A DNA stretch of 64,000 nt from Microvirga flocculans ATCC BAA-817 (GTDB lineage Bacteria; Pseudomonadota; Alphaproteobacteria; Rhizobiales; Beijerinckiaceae). A model generated the notes under the pieces. It saw only the letters and a list, made by a program, of their open reading frames with translations. It was not told the DNA's origin and searched no databases. Shown piece after piece: positions 42,138-51,179 of the stretch; within the stretch, counting starts at the first letter, position 1; every line of letters begins with the position of its first letter. A program made the translations under genes and the position numbers. The stretch spans positions 1 through 64,000 of the forward strand of contig NZ_JAEA01000002.1 in NCBI RefSeq assembly GCF_000518665.1, read 5' to 3'.

Positions 42138-43664
42138 TTAGGCCGCAGCGCTGGGTCGGTCGTTGAAAGGTGGATGGGGTTCGCTCTCTGGAATGCGGAC
42201 GCAGTTGCGGCCTGCCGCCTTGGCCCGGTAGAGGGCCTGGTCCGCGGCTTCCAGCAGGATTTCCCTGCTGCTCCCGCGGAGCGGCTGCGCCGATGCGGCG
42301 CCGATGCTGGCCGTCACGTTCCGGTACGGGCTGCTCTCGTGGGCGATGCCCATGGCCAGGATCGCCAGACGGATCTTCTCGGCGATGATCAGGGCTCCCT
42401 TCAGATCCGTCTCCGGTAGGATGACGGCGAATTCCTCGCCGCCGTAACGGGCAGCCACGTCCCTCGGGCGGCGGATATTGGCATCGAGCGCGGCTGCGAT
42501 GGCGCGCAGAACTTCATCGCCCCGTCCGTGGCCATAGCGGTCGTTGAAGCTTTTGAAGAAATCGACGTCGACATAAAGCAAGGACAGGAGGGATGCAGAT
42601 CGGACCGCATGCCTCCATTCGCGCTCGAAGGTTTCGCGGAAGGCGCGGCGGTTCGGCAGGCCGGTGAGGTCGTCGGTCCGCGCAACGCGCCTCAGTTTGG
42701 TTTCCGCGCGCATGCGGCGCTTCAATTCCCGCTGAAAGAGAAAAGTCAGGCCGACGACGGCGCAGCACAGTAGCAGTGTCGCAAGGCTCAGGACCAGGGC
42801 TCTTCTCTCCCAGGCGGCGAAAATCTCGTCGACGGACAAGGCGACCGTGAGAACCAGCGGAAACCGGTCCAGCCGCTCGAACGAGATGACGCGCCAGGCT
42901 CCGTCGATGGGCGAGATCGAGTCGAAGGTGCCGGACTTCGCCTGCAGAAGACGCTGCACATGAGGCGAATTGCCGAGATCCTGATCGATCTGGCTCTCGT
43001 CATAGGGATAGCGCGTGAGCAGGATTCCGTCGCTGCGGAACAGATTGATCGCTCCCTTTTGGCCCAGGCTCAGATTGTCGAAGAGCTGATTGATCGTGCG
43101 TAGCGCAATCGATCCCATGACCACCCCGGCGAAATCGCCGTTCGAGTCGGGAATTCGCCGGCTGATGGCGATGGCAAACTCACGCTGTGGCGTCCTGCTC
43201 GCGAAGGGGCGACTCACATACAGGCCGACATGGGATTTTTCCTTGTGAACGGTGAAATACTCCCGGTCCGAAACGTTCAGAGAGCGCTCGGCGATGATCG
43301 GACCTGCATCGGCAATGAGGTTGCCCGCCCGATCGGCGAGTAGAAGCACACCCATGAAGGAGGCGGAAGAGGCGCGATCGAAAAGCATCCGATACTGGAG
43401 ATCGGGAGGAAGCTTGTGAACGCTAAGATGGCGCAACCCCTCCATCGCGCCTTTCAAGGAAAGGTCGAGCAGTTCGAGCTTGCCTTCGAGGTCGCGCGCA
43501 ATGGTGGTCAGAACGTTGCGGGAGGATATTTCCGCCTCCTGCCACGTGTGTTGGCGATCCATCCATAAGATGTGCGCCGATATCCCGAGGATCCCCACCG
43601 CAATGATGCCTGCGATCAGGTGCAGGTAGACGACCGAGAGCAGACGCTTCATGGGGCCATGCAA
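42138..43664 (-). CDS. diguanylate cyclase with periplasmic sensor domain
   Basis: A 508-residue membrane protein. Helix 1 is at about residues 8-30, a large periplasmic Cache-like sensor (about 35-285; IADAGPIIAERSLNVSDREYF) follows, then helix 2 (about 290-312), then the GGDEF domain with LTGLPNRRAF and the catalytic RYGGEEFAV. The inhibitory I-site RPRD lies five residues before it, so c-di-GMP synthesis is probably active and feedback-inhibited. It may feed the PilZ protein of the downstream polysaccharide cluster, which is inference. Alternative start: 43652. Confidence 0.92.
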   Translation of the reverse strand: MHGPMKRLLSVVYLHLIAGIIAVGILGISAHILWMDRQHTWQEAEISSRNVLTTIARDLEGKLELLDLSLKGAMEGLRHLSVHKLPPDLQYRMLFDRASSASFMGVLLLADRAGNLIADAGPIIAERSLNVSDREYFTVHKEKSHVGLYVSRPFASRTPQREFAIAISRRIPDSNGDFAGVVMGSIALRTINQLFDNLSLGQKGAINLFRSDGILLTRYPYDESQIDQDLGNSPHVQRLLQAKSGTFDSISPIDGAWRVISFERLDRFPLVLTVALSVDEIFAAWERRALVLSLATLLLCCAVVGLTFLFQRELKRRMRAETKLRRVARTDDLTGLPNRRAFRETFEREWRHAVRSASLLSLLYVDVDFFKSFNDRYGHGRGDEVLRAIAAALDANIRRPRDVAARYGGEEFAVILPETDLKGALIIAEKIRLAILAMGIAHESSPYRNVTASIGAASAQPLRGSSREILLEAADQALYRAKAAGRNCVRIPESEPHPPFNDRPSAAA

Positions 43665-43844
43665 GGCTGTGGCGCGAATAGTGTTATGCGAGCCGGCGAG
43701 AATTGACGGACGCCATGATAGCGGAAACTTGGAAGGGGTCGCTATTGCAAAGGTTAACGTGAACGATTGATCTTTGTGTCAAGGAACGGAATTACATTTC
43801 GGGCGCAGCGGATCGACCGTCGCCGCGCCCGAGCATGAGTGGTT

Positions 43845-44579
43845 TTAGCGCGATCGCCGGGCCCGACGCGAGAGCATGTTGAGGGCTTCGATCAAGGCCG
43901 AGAAGGCCATTGCCGCATAGATGTAGCCTTTGGGCACATGAGCGCCGAAGCCCTCGGCAATCAGGACCGTGCCGATCATGAGCAGGAAGCCGAGGGCCAG
44001 CATGACGACTGTCGGATTGGCCTGGATGAAGCGCGCGAGGGGATCCGCCGCCAGGAGCATCACCGTGACGGCGGTGACGACGGCGACGACCATGATCGGC
44101 ACATGATCGGTCATGCCGACCGCCGTGATGATGCTGTCGATGGAGAAGACGAGATCCAGGAGCAGAATCTGAACGATTGCCGAAGCGAAGCTCATCTGGG
44201 CCCGGTCGCTCTCGAAGAGATCGGGACCTGCATTGGGATCGACGTTATGGTGGATCTCCTTCGTCGCCTTCCAGACGAGGAAGAGGCCGCCTGCGATCAG
44301 GATCAGGTCACGCCAGGAAAAGCCGTGGCCGAAGGCGGTAAAGAGCGGCTCCGTGAGCTGAACGATGATGGCGATCGTTCCGAGAAGGCCCAGGCGCAGG
44401 ATCAGGGCCAGGCCTATTCCGATGCGGCGGGCTCGCGCCTGCTGGTGCGCGGGCAGCTTGTTCGTGAGGATCGAAATGAAAATCAGATTGTCGATCCCGA
44501 GAACGACCTCCATGACGACAAGGGTCGCAAGCGCAGCCCACGCCGCCGGGTCCGCTGCCAATGCCAGAATGTGATCCAT
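43845..44579 (-). CDS. TerC/YgdQ family membrane protein
   Basis: A 244-residue membrane protein with seven to nine helices and the TerC hallmarks [18 protein letters not shown] and [18 protein letters not shown], whose acidic residues could bind metal. The family is linked to metal (Mn or tellurite-type) export or homeostasis. The acidic sites are intact. Confidence 0.92.
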   Translation of the reverse strand: MDHILALAADPAAWAALATLVVMEVVLGIDNLIFISILTNKLPAHQQARARRIGIGLALILRLGLLGTIAIIVQLTEPLFTAFGHGFSWRDLILIAGGLFLVWKATKEIHHNVDPNAGPDLFESDRAQMSFASAIVQILLLDLVFSIDSIITAVGMTDHVPIMVVAVVTAVTVMLLAADPLARFIQANPTVVMLALGFLLMIGTVLIAEGFGAHVPKGYIYAAMAFSALIEALNMLSRRARRSR

Positions 44580-44918
44580 AAAGCTGTTCCTGTTCTATCA
44601 GGCCTTATTTCGGATATTGTTGAGCTTGCACAAGAGCCGAAGGGTATTCTTTCAAGGCGAATCCTCCACAATTCTCGAAAGCAGCTTGAAGGCGGGCGAA
44701 CTTGAGCCATTTTCAGAATGTGGCCGCCGCATCATGGACGCTGCTCACCTTGGCAGATGCACGGCGCTGGGTTTTGAAGCTGGGCTTTGAAACGGTGTTC
44801 CGCTGACTTCGCGCCGTGCCCAGGCAGGCTGGCATCGTTCCGTCACTCGTCAGGCTCAGCCGTGGAACCCGGCGTGGTGTGAGAAGCGTTTCCTTAAAGA
44901 ATGATATGGAGTTCCGTT
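44580..44918. other. intergenic region upstream of TerC and a secreted protein gene
   Basis: About 339 bases between divergent genes. It should hold both promoters. I looked for a Mn-sensing yybP-ykoY leader for TerC and did not find a convincing one. No tRNA or repeat is seen. Confidence 0.45.
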
Positions 44919-45521
44919 ATGGCAGGATCATCGGGATGTCGGCTGCTGACAGCCACGCTCCTGGGCGCTCTCGCGAACCCGCTGGCGGCTTATGCTCAAA
45001 CAGGGCGGCCCTGGGTCGATCCGCCTCCGGAATCAACGGGACCTGCCCTTGGAGCGCCGGCGCCGGCTCCACCTCAGCCTTCATCTTCCGCGCAGCCGAC
45101 GCATCGCATTCCCTCCTCGGATGTGCAGGCGGCCACCGATAAGGAACGGCGCGAACCGCAGCCGGCATCGGACGAAGCCGGAAGAAGCGTGGCCGCTGAT
45201 GAACAGGCTCGACCGAAAACGACGGCCGGAAGCAAAGTAAGAAGCCAAGCGCAACAAGCTCGCACATCGAGCCGTGCGCCTAGGCGCGAGGATCAGGCGG
45301 CTCGCCGGGCCGGAGCAGGATCGCAGATCTCGCAGGCACAACCGCGCAACGCCTTTGACCGTCGGACCCGTGGGGTGCGCTATGGATCGATCCAGGAAGG
45401 CCTCGATGCCGGCCTCGAGGTCATGAGAATGAGAACCTTCCAGCTCCCGGATGGAAGACGCATCACCGTCCTCACGCGCCCCGATCAGGATCCGACGCCT
45501 CAATTTCCTGACGGATACTGA
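44919..45521 (+). CDS. secreted low-complexity protein with a conserved C-terminal segment
   Basis: A 200-residue protein with a signal peptide (about 1-26, GCRLLTATLLGALANPLAAYA), then a Pro/Ala/Ser/Gln/Arg-rich disordered middle, then a shorter ordered end (YGSIQEGLDAGLEVMRMRTF and LPDGRRITVLTRP). The ATG at 44919 is used because GGAG lies 7 bases before it. It is probably a periplasmic or surface protein of unknown role. Confidence 0.7.
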   Translation: MAGSSGCRLLTATLLGALANPLAAYAQTGRPWVDPPPESTGPALGAPAPAPPQPSSSAQPTHRIPSSDVQAATDKERREPQPASDEAGRSVAADEQARPKTTAGSKVRSQAQQARTSSRAPRREDQAARRAGAGSQISQAQPRNAFDRRTRGVRYGSIQEGLDAGLEVMRMRTFQLPDGRRITVLTRPDQDPTPQFPDGY

Positions 45522-45604
45522 CGGACCTGACGATCTTTGAAATGCGTCGGCCGTCGTCACGGATGTCATTGCCGCTTACACATGAGGAACGGCGATCGTT
45601 CTGC

Positions 45605-46198
45605 TCAACGATCGGGCAGGACCTGGCGTCGTTCTTCTGCGGTCTCTCGGGCGAGGCGGCGAATGTCGCGCCACAGGCGTTGCTCGCGTCGCGCATCGGC
45701 CAGGGCCCGGTGAACGGCCGGTCCAATCTCGCTATCCCGGCGCTGAGCCGCTGAGAGAATAGCCTGCATGATGTCTGCGTGGAAATCCTCCGGGATGCCG
45801 GCAGCCTGGAGTTCCTCGCGCATGGCCAATGTGTGAGCCGCCTCGGTATCCTGGATGCGCAGCGCATGGCGGGGAAGACCTGCTCCGCGCAGGAGCCTGC
45901 TGAGCCATTTGCCGTCCCAGGATGGCGCTGTGGCATAAAGGGCGCGGCCGCTCAAAACGGAAAGCATTCTTCGGGCGACGTCTTCCACCGGCTCTCCCTC
46001 TTCCTCGAGCCGCTCCCGGGAGATGCCGTGAACGGCTTCAGCCTCGATGTCCCAGTCGCCCCAGCCCGGCGCGGGGCGAATGAGATGGCTTTCCTCTTCG
46101 CCGTCTCCAAGAACCCAGGCGACTTCGATGGGATAGCCGTATTTGCCAAGGGAAGACGCCTCGAAATCGAGAAAGGCAATGTCCGGCAACGCTGTCAT
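45605..46198 (-). CDS. DEDD-type 3'-5' exonuclease
   Basis: A 197-residue exonuclease of the RNase T/DnaQ superfamily. Exo I is IAFLDFEASSLGKYG (catalytic Asp/Glu), Exo III has HRALADARREQRLW, and the intermediate acidic position is in APSWDGKWL. The ATG at 46198 places Exo I at the N-terminus; a start at 46228 adds 10 residues. It could trim RNA or DNA ends. Confidence 0.86.
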   Translation of the reverse strand: MTALPDIAFLDFEASSLGKYGYPIEVAWVLGDGEEESHLIRPAPGWGDWDIEAEAVHGISRERLEEEGEPVEDVARRMLSVLSGRALYATAPSWDGKWLSRLLRGAGLPRHALRIQDTEAAHTLAMREELQAAGIPEDFHADIMQAILSAAQRRDSEIGPAVHRALADARREQRLWRDIRRLARETAEERRQVLPDR

Positions 46199-46440
46199 CG
46201 GTGAATGGGTTTGCTTGCGAGGAACCATTGAGAGAGGCTGTCTCCTCGGGCCATTCTAAGCTGAACGATTGGAGGATGTCTGCATCCAGAGTCCTTATGC
46301 AGATGTCGTCGCTTTGCGTCTGTCTTCAACAGGCCTTGGTGCGGAGATGTCATGTCAGCCTTGTTCTTCCTTGACAGAGGTTTTCTTCGGGCGGAGCCTC
46401 TGTCGGCTACCACGAAGCAGTTCAGGATTTGGAGGGAAAT

Positions 46441-46821
46441 ATGGCGAAGGGCGTCAAGGATCTTCTCGCAGAGGCCAATTCCGCGGTTCCGAAACTGTCT
46501 CCCAACGAAGCGGCCGAAAAGATGAAATCCGGCGACGTGCTCGTCGTCGATGTGCGCGATCCGGGCGAAGTTCAGCAAACCGGCCGGATCAAGGGAGCGC
46601 TCAACGTGCCGCGAGGCATGCTGGAATTCAGGGCCGATCCCGACAGCCAGTATCACAACCCGGCTTTTCAAAGAGATAAGACCATCCTCTTGCACTGCGC
46701 ATCCGGCGGTCGTTCCGCTCTCGCCGCAAAGACCTTGCAGGACATGGGATACACGGCGGTCTTCAATATCGGCGGGTTCAAGGATCTGGCCGAAGCCGGC
46801 ATCGATACGGAGCCGGCCTGA
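46441..46821 (+). CDS. rhodanese-like domain protein
   Basis: A 126-residue single-domain rhodanese. The active-site loop is HCASGGRSALAA with catalytic Cys. The N-terminal signature VLVVDVRDPGEV and the typical hydrophobic end GGFKDLAEAG complete the fold. It transfers sulfane sulfur. The ATG at 46441 has GGAGGG five bases upstream. Confidence 0.93.
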   Translation: MAKGVKDLLAEANSAVPKLSPNEAAEKMKSGDVLVVDVRDPGEVQQTGRIKGALNVPRGMLEFRADPDSQYHNPAFQRDKTILLHCASGGRSALAAKTLQDMGYTAVFNIGGFKDLAEAGIDTEPA

Positions 46822-46914
46822 ACCTTAACGGGACGGCCGATAGTCGCTCGGCGCTCGGATTTTCAGATCGAGCGCCGCGTATCGATGAGAACGACGGCGT
46901 TCCGCCCGGCCATC

Positions 46915-47415
46915 CTAACGCATATCGACCGACGTGCTGGCGACGCTGGGGATAGGTTCGGCTGAGGCCGTGATCGATCCGGTCGAGGCAGGATCGCCGA
47001 TGCCTCTTGTGAGCGCGCTGAGGAGGCCCTTGCGCTTCGCTTCGTAATAGTAGCCCCCGGCATAAAGACGGATGGCGCGGTCTTGATTGCCTCCGGCAAC
47101 TTTATAGGCATTGGCCAGATAGGCGACGGCGTAGGTCAGGTTGGTCTCGGCGTCGAGCAGACCGGATTCCGGGCCGCGATACCCCATGCCCCGCGCAGTC
47201 GCATAGCGGATCTGCATCAAGCCGAAATTGCCTCGGTTCACGGCGCGCGGGTTATAGCCGCTCTCCCGCTGCACGACGCGATGAACCAATGTTTCAGGTA
47301 TGCCGTGGGCCTTGGCGTGTTGCGCAATCAACGCGTCGATTGCAACCCTGTCGGAGGCCATGGCCGGTGAAATGCAAGCCATCGCGATGCTTGCCATGAC
47401 AAGACGAGAAATCAT
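46915..47415 (-). CDS. lytic transglycosylase (SLT domain)
   Basis: A 166-residue secreted enzyme with a signal peptide (about 1-20). The SLT catalytic Glu is in VVQRESGYNP, with GNFGLMQIRYATARGMGY and AVAYLANAYKVAGG. It cleaves peptidoglycan. The C-terminal 35 residues after YEAKRKG are Ser/Thr/Pro-rich and not part of the fold. It is small for the family. Confidence 0.92.
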   Translation of the reverse strand: MISRLVMASIAMACISPAMASDRVAIDALIAQHAKAHGIPETLVHRVVQRESGYNPRAVNRGNFGLMQIRYATARGMGYRGPESGLLDAETNLTYAVAYLANAYKVAGGNQDRAIRLYAGGYYYEAKRKGLLSALTRGIGDPASTGSITASAEPIPSVASTSVDMR

Positions 47416-48324
47416 GAAGGTCCCCTTGTTTGAAGGGGATTAGTCATCAGCAATCGTGGCGAGAGCAGGTCAGCTTGGCTGTATCCGTATACGGGATAGA
47501 ATGCACAGACGTGCTGCTTTCCGTTGTTCTTGAGGCTTTACAATCGTCGCCTTATGCGTTCGTGGTAATTCTTCTGAGGCAACGGATCGCCTGTGAATTA
47601 TCGCAGAGCTTACTCCCGCTGAGGATCGATGGCGGTAGAGAAAATCCGTGCGTCAACGTGGCGTCATTATGAGAAGCTTATCGCTCATTCGCAACAAGTT
47701 CCAAGTGGATAGCTTGTCCCGATGAGTTCTTGCGAGCATCGCATGAGCTTAATCGGCCAACGACCGATTCCATGAATGGCTTGGTTTCTGCGTTGAGCGA
47801 GCATCTCCGCCCGAAAGGGGCAACAGCACTCCTGGCGGATGAGAGCCATCCCTGAGCATCACTATGCTCGGTGCTTATTCGCCTGCAATCGGACATCCAT
47901 ACGCGTTTCGTCGCGCCGAGATGAATTCGGATCTGCTGCCTTGCATGCGGACATCGCACCGAAAGCACAGATCGTAGTCGAGACAGCGATCAGGACATCA
48001 TTCCGGTGAAGAAAAAAATGCTCTTCCGTCTCAGTTCTGCGCTCGACTGTTTTAAGGTATATTTGCAATATAAATTATTACTTAAGTGTTATTTTTTATT
48101 ATTAAATGTATATATCTGTTCTTTCGCTTGAATATGGCATGCAGATATTGTGTATTAATAAATTATATTGGGCGGAGTAATCCTTGTTTAATCCGTCTGG
48201 ATTATCTCTCAAGCCGAAATAGTGAAGAGATTTTTACCGAGGCGGTAGTATTTATTGGACTGTGAACGGCGCATCCAAGGAATTTGGCGCCTTGCTTTCT
48301 CAGCTCTTCGGCAGGAACGGCCTA
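47416..48324. promoter_or_regulatory. long AT-rich regulatory region upstream of polysaccharide operon
   Basis: About 909 bases without a convincing gene. The part 48050-48260 is strongly AT-rich, unlike the surrounding DNA. Within it TAATCC recurs at 48178-48183 and 48189-48194 with its inverse GGATTA at 48199-48204, and TACCG-N3-CGGTA lies at 48235-48247. The left part (47416-48000) shows only short random-looking frames. The promoter of the alginate-like operon must be here. Confidence 0.6.
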
Positions 48325-49635
48325 ATGCAAATTAGTGTTTTTGGGATTGGCTATGTCGGTGCCGTTTCGGCAGCGTGCCTGGCCAATGACGGACATAACG
48401 TCATTGCAGTCGATACGAACCTTCAGAAGGTCGGGTCTCTCAATGAGGGCATCAGCCCCATCGTCGAACCGGGCTTGGATGAGCTGATCAAGAGCGGCAT
48501 TCGTCATAAGAGACTTGTCGCGACCAGCGACGTGCGTGAGGCGATCCATGGCACGGACCTGTCCTTCGTCTGTGTCGGAACCCCCTCCCGCGCCAACGGA
48601 TCTCTCGACACGTCCTATGTGAGTGCGGCCATCGAGCAGATCGGCGCAGCCATTCGCGAGAAGAACGCTTTTCATTCCGTCGTCATGCGCTCGACCATTC
48701 TTCCTGGAACGATGGAAAGCATCGTTCTGCCGGCGCTCGAGCGTGTTTCAGGGCGTCAAGCCGGTGTCGGGTTCGGGGTCGCCTATTATCCGGAGTTCCT
48801 GCGCGAGAGCACAGCCATCGCCGATTACTACGATCCTGGTGCGATCATTTTCGGGCGTCACGATCAGGCGACGATCGATAGCCTGCTCGACCTTCACAAG
48901 ATCTTCAAGGCCGAGCCGCGCATCGTTTCGATCCGCACGGCGGAAGCCGTAAAATACACGAACAATGCCTGGCACGCGCTTAAGATCAGTTTTGCCAACG
49001 AGATCGGCAATATCTGCAAGGATGCAGGAATCGACGGTCATGCGGTAATGGATGTTCTCTGTGCCGATACGCGGCTGAACATTTCAAAGGCCTATCTCAA
49101 GCCCGGGTTTGCATTCGGCGGATCCTGCCTGCCGAAGGATCTGCGCGCTCTCCGTTTCGCGGCGCGCAAGCTGGATGTTCCAACCCCGCTCCTCGATGCG
49201 ACGATGCTGGCGAACGAAGAGCAATTGCGGCGTGCCTATGCGATGGTTGCCGCAACGGGAAAGCGCCGGATCGGAATCGTCGGCTTGAGCTTCAAGCCGG
49301 GCACGGACGACCTGCGCGAAAGCCCGTTGGTCGAGCTCGCCGAGCGCCTCTATGGACGTGGATACGACATTCGCATCTACGATCCGAACATCCAGGTCTC
49401 AAAGCTCACTGGCGCAAACCTGCAGTTCGTAAGGGCTCACTTGCCGCACCTTGCGTCCCTCCTGACGGACGATATCAACGACGTCGTCGATCATGCGGAG
49501 GCGCTCGTCCTGGGTAACCGGGACGAGGCAGGAAGGATCGTGGACATCGTCGACGACGAACGGCCGCTCATCGATCTCGTCCGCATTGACCAGACAAGGT
49601 GCTCAGGTGACTTCTATCAGGGAATCTGCTGGTAG
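48325..49635 (+). CDS. algD: GDP-mannose 6-dehydrogenase AlgD-like
   Basis: A 436-residue oxidoreductase converting GDP-mannose to GDP-mannuronate with two NAD. The Rossmann motif is ISVFGIGYVGAVSAACLA, and the active-site thiol is C268 in FAFGGSCLPKDLRAL, the same number as in Pseudomonas AlgD, whose length is also 436. Other landmarks are YPEFLRES and GLSFKPGTDDLRESP. The ATG at 48325 has AGGAA seven bases upstream. It is the first gene of the rightward cluster. Confidence 0.9.
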   Translation: MQISVFGIGYVGAVSAACLANDGHNVIAVDTNLQKVGSLNEGISPIVEPGLDELIKSGIRHKRLVATSDVREAIHGTDLSFVCVGTPSRANGSLDTSYVSAAIEQIGAAIREKNAFHSVVMRSTILPGTMESIVLPALERVSGRQAGVGFGVAYYPEFLRESTAIADYYDPGAIIFGRHDQATIDSLLDLHKIFKAEPRIVSIRTAEAVKYTNNAWHALKISFANEIGNICKDAGIDGHAVMDVLCADTRLNISKAYLKPGFAFGGSCLPKDLRALRFAARKLDVPTPLLDATMLANEEQLRRAYAMVAATGKRRIGIVGLSFKPGTDDLRESPLVELAERLYGRGYDIRIYDPNIQVSKLTGANLQFVRAHLPHLASLLTDDINDVVDHAEALVLGNRDEAGRIVDIVDDERPLIDLVRIDQTRCSGDFYQGICW

Positions 49636-51151
49636 CAGCGGCGGCGTCCGGTTTTCCGAGACGCTAGGGGCGCATGTCCTCTACGTGATCGCACTGGCAG
49701 CCTTCGCCGTTGCGCTGCCAGCTCAGGCTTACGGCCTGGCAAGTCGTGGTGTCGTTGGTGCGATCGGCCTTCTTGCTCTATGGCGTTATGGGTGGGGATG
49801 CCTCCACTTCATCCGTGCGCTCATCTTTCGCAGGATCGTCTTTCCGCGCCAAAGAAAGAACGCCGACGCAGCGGTTCATGACGATCCGCCAGGCGCATAC
49901 CTCCTTGTGACCTCGTTTCGCATCGACAGCGCAGTGACCAGACGAGTCTATCAGGCGGCTTTCGAAGCCGCCCTGGCTGCTCCGGGAAGGGCGACAGTCG
50001 TCGCGTCTCTCGTCGAGGCAGGTGACGAGAGATTGATCAAGTCGCTGTTTCGAAAGATATGCGGGGATCAGGAAAAGGTCGATCTGGTCGTCGTCCGGAT
50101 CGCAGGCACAGGCAAACGGGATGCTCTCGCTTATGGGTTCCGGGCGATTGCGCGCCGTACCCCCGCGGAAAACGATGTCGTTGCCGTCATCGATGGGGAC
50201 AGCATCGTTCCGCCGGATCTCGTTCAGAAATGCGCCGGGTTCTTCCGTCTCGATCCACGGGTCGGAGCCTTGACGACCGACGAACTGAGCGAAGTGAGAG
50301 GCAGGCGCATCTTTCAGGAATGGTATTCCCTGCGCTTCGCCCAGCGCCACACCCTCATGTCCTCCGTCGGTTTGTCCGAGCGCGTCCTGACCCTGACCGG
50401 CCGCATGGCCATGTTCCGGGCGAGCATCGTCTGTACGCCGGATTTCATCCGCCAGGTGGAGATCGACTACATCGATCACTGGCGTTTGGGGCGCTTCAAG
50501 TTTCTCACAGGCGATGACAAGTCGAGCTGGTTCTGGCTCCTTCGGAATGGCTACAAAATGCTCTACGTGCCGGACGTCGTCGTTCTGACCGTCGAGGATC
50601 CGCCGTCCGACAGGTTCGTTTCCGCAGCATCGATGCTGATGGTCAGGTGGTTCGGCAACATGCTGAGGACCAATGCGCGTGCTCTCGCCCTAGGGCCGGC
50701 GAGGATCGGTCTTTTCACCTGGTGGGCGATTCTCGATCAGCGGATGTCTATGTGGACTTCGCTCGTGGGGTTCGCAGCTGCGCTTTTGGCCGGGTTGTTC
50801 GTCAGCGGATACGCGATCCTTCTCTATGTCCTCTGGATCCTCACGACGCGCTACATCCTGACGCTCTCCCTGCTGGCCTCGCGGCCGAGGGTGTCGTTGT
50901 TCTACCCGTTTCTTCTCTACTTCAACCAGATATTCGGGTCTCTGGTCAAAGTTCACGTCACCTTCCGCCTGGATCGGCAGAAATGGACACGGCAGAAGAC
51001 CACATCGGCAACGCAAGCGAGGCGTCCCCTCATCGCCAGCGGCTTCATGTCAGCCTACATGCACAGCCTCGCGCTCGCCGCTTTCGTGACGGTTCTGGCC
51101 TGGGGCATGGATGTTCTCCCGACACCGAGCCCATCGCTGTTCCTTCCTTGA
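49607..51151 (+). CDS. alg8: Alg8-like mannuronan synthase (GT2 polymerase)
   Basis: A 514-residue membrane glycosyltransferase. Two helices lie near the N-terminus (about 18-60), then the GT-A domain with acidic motifs VVAVIDGDSIVPP (substrate/metal) and TTDELSEVRG, FLTGDDKSSWFWLLRNGY (acceptor/catalytic), then about four C-terminal helices. Alg8 polymerises GDP-mannuronate and exports it with Alg44. The start is a GTG at 49607 overlapping algD by 29 bases, after AAGGTG. AlgD just upstream supports a mannuronan polymer. Confidence 0.87.
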   Translation: MTSIRESAGSSGGVRFSETLGAHVLYVIALAAFAVALPAQAYGLASRGVVGAIGLLALWRYGWGCLHFIRALIFRRIVFPRQRKNADAAVHDDPPGAYLLVTSFRIDSAVTRRVYQAAFEAALAAPGRATVVASLVEAGDERLIKSLFRKICGDQEKVDLVVVRIAGTGKRDALAYGFRAIARRTPAENDVVAVIDGDSIVPPDLVQKCAGFFRLDPRVGALTTDELSEVRGRRIFQEWYSLRFAQRHTLMSSVGLSERVLTLTGRMAMFRASIVCTPDFIRQVEIDYIDHWRLGRFKFLTGDDKSSWFWLLRNGYKMLYVPDVVVLTVEDPPSDRFVSAASMLMVRWFGNMLRTNARALALGPARIGLFTWWAILDQRMSMWTSLVGFAAALLAGLFVSGYAILLYVLWILTTRYILTLSLLASRPRVSLFYPFLLYFNQIFGSLVKVHVTFRLDRQKWTRQKTTSATQARRPLIASGFMSAYMHSLALAAFVTVLAWGMDVLPTPSPSLFLP

Positions 51152-51179
51152 TGCCGGTGTTTCCGATTTGGAGTGTTGA

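Noticed and set aside
44580..44710. Manganese riboswitch (yybP-ykoY) before TerC
   Set aside because: The characteristic paired loops were not recognisable in the short leader.
44870..44905. EcfG promoter before the secreted low-complexity protein
   Set aside because: GGAAC and CGTT are present but separated by 18 bases, outside the usual 16-17.
47430..47672. 80-residue frame in the gap before the polysaccharide operon
   Set aside because: No ribosome-binding site of note and random-looking composition; nothing supports translation.
48121..48170. Sigma-54 promoter (TGGCAT near 48136) before algD
   Set aside because: The GG-to-GC spacing does not fit the -24/-12 rule.
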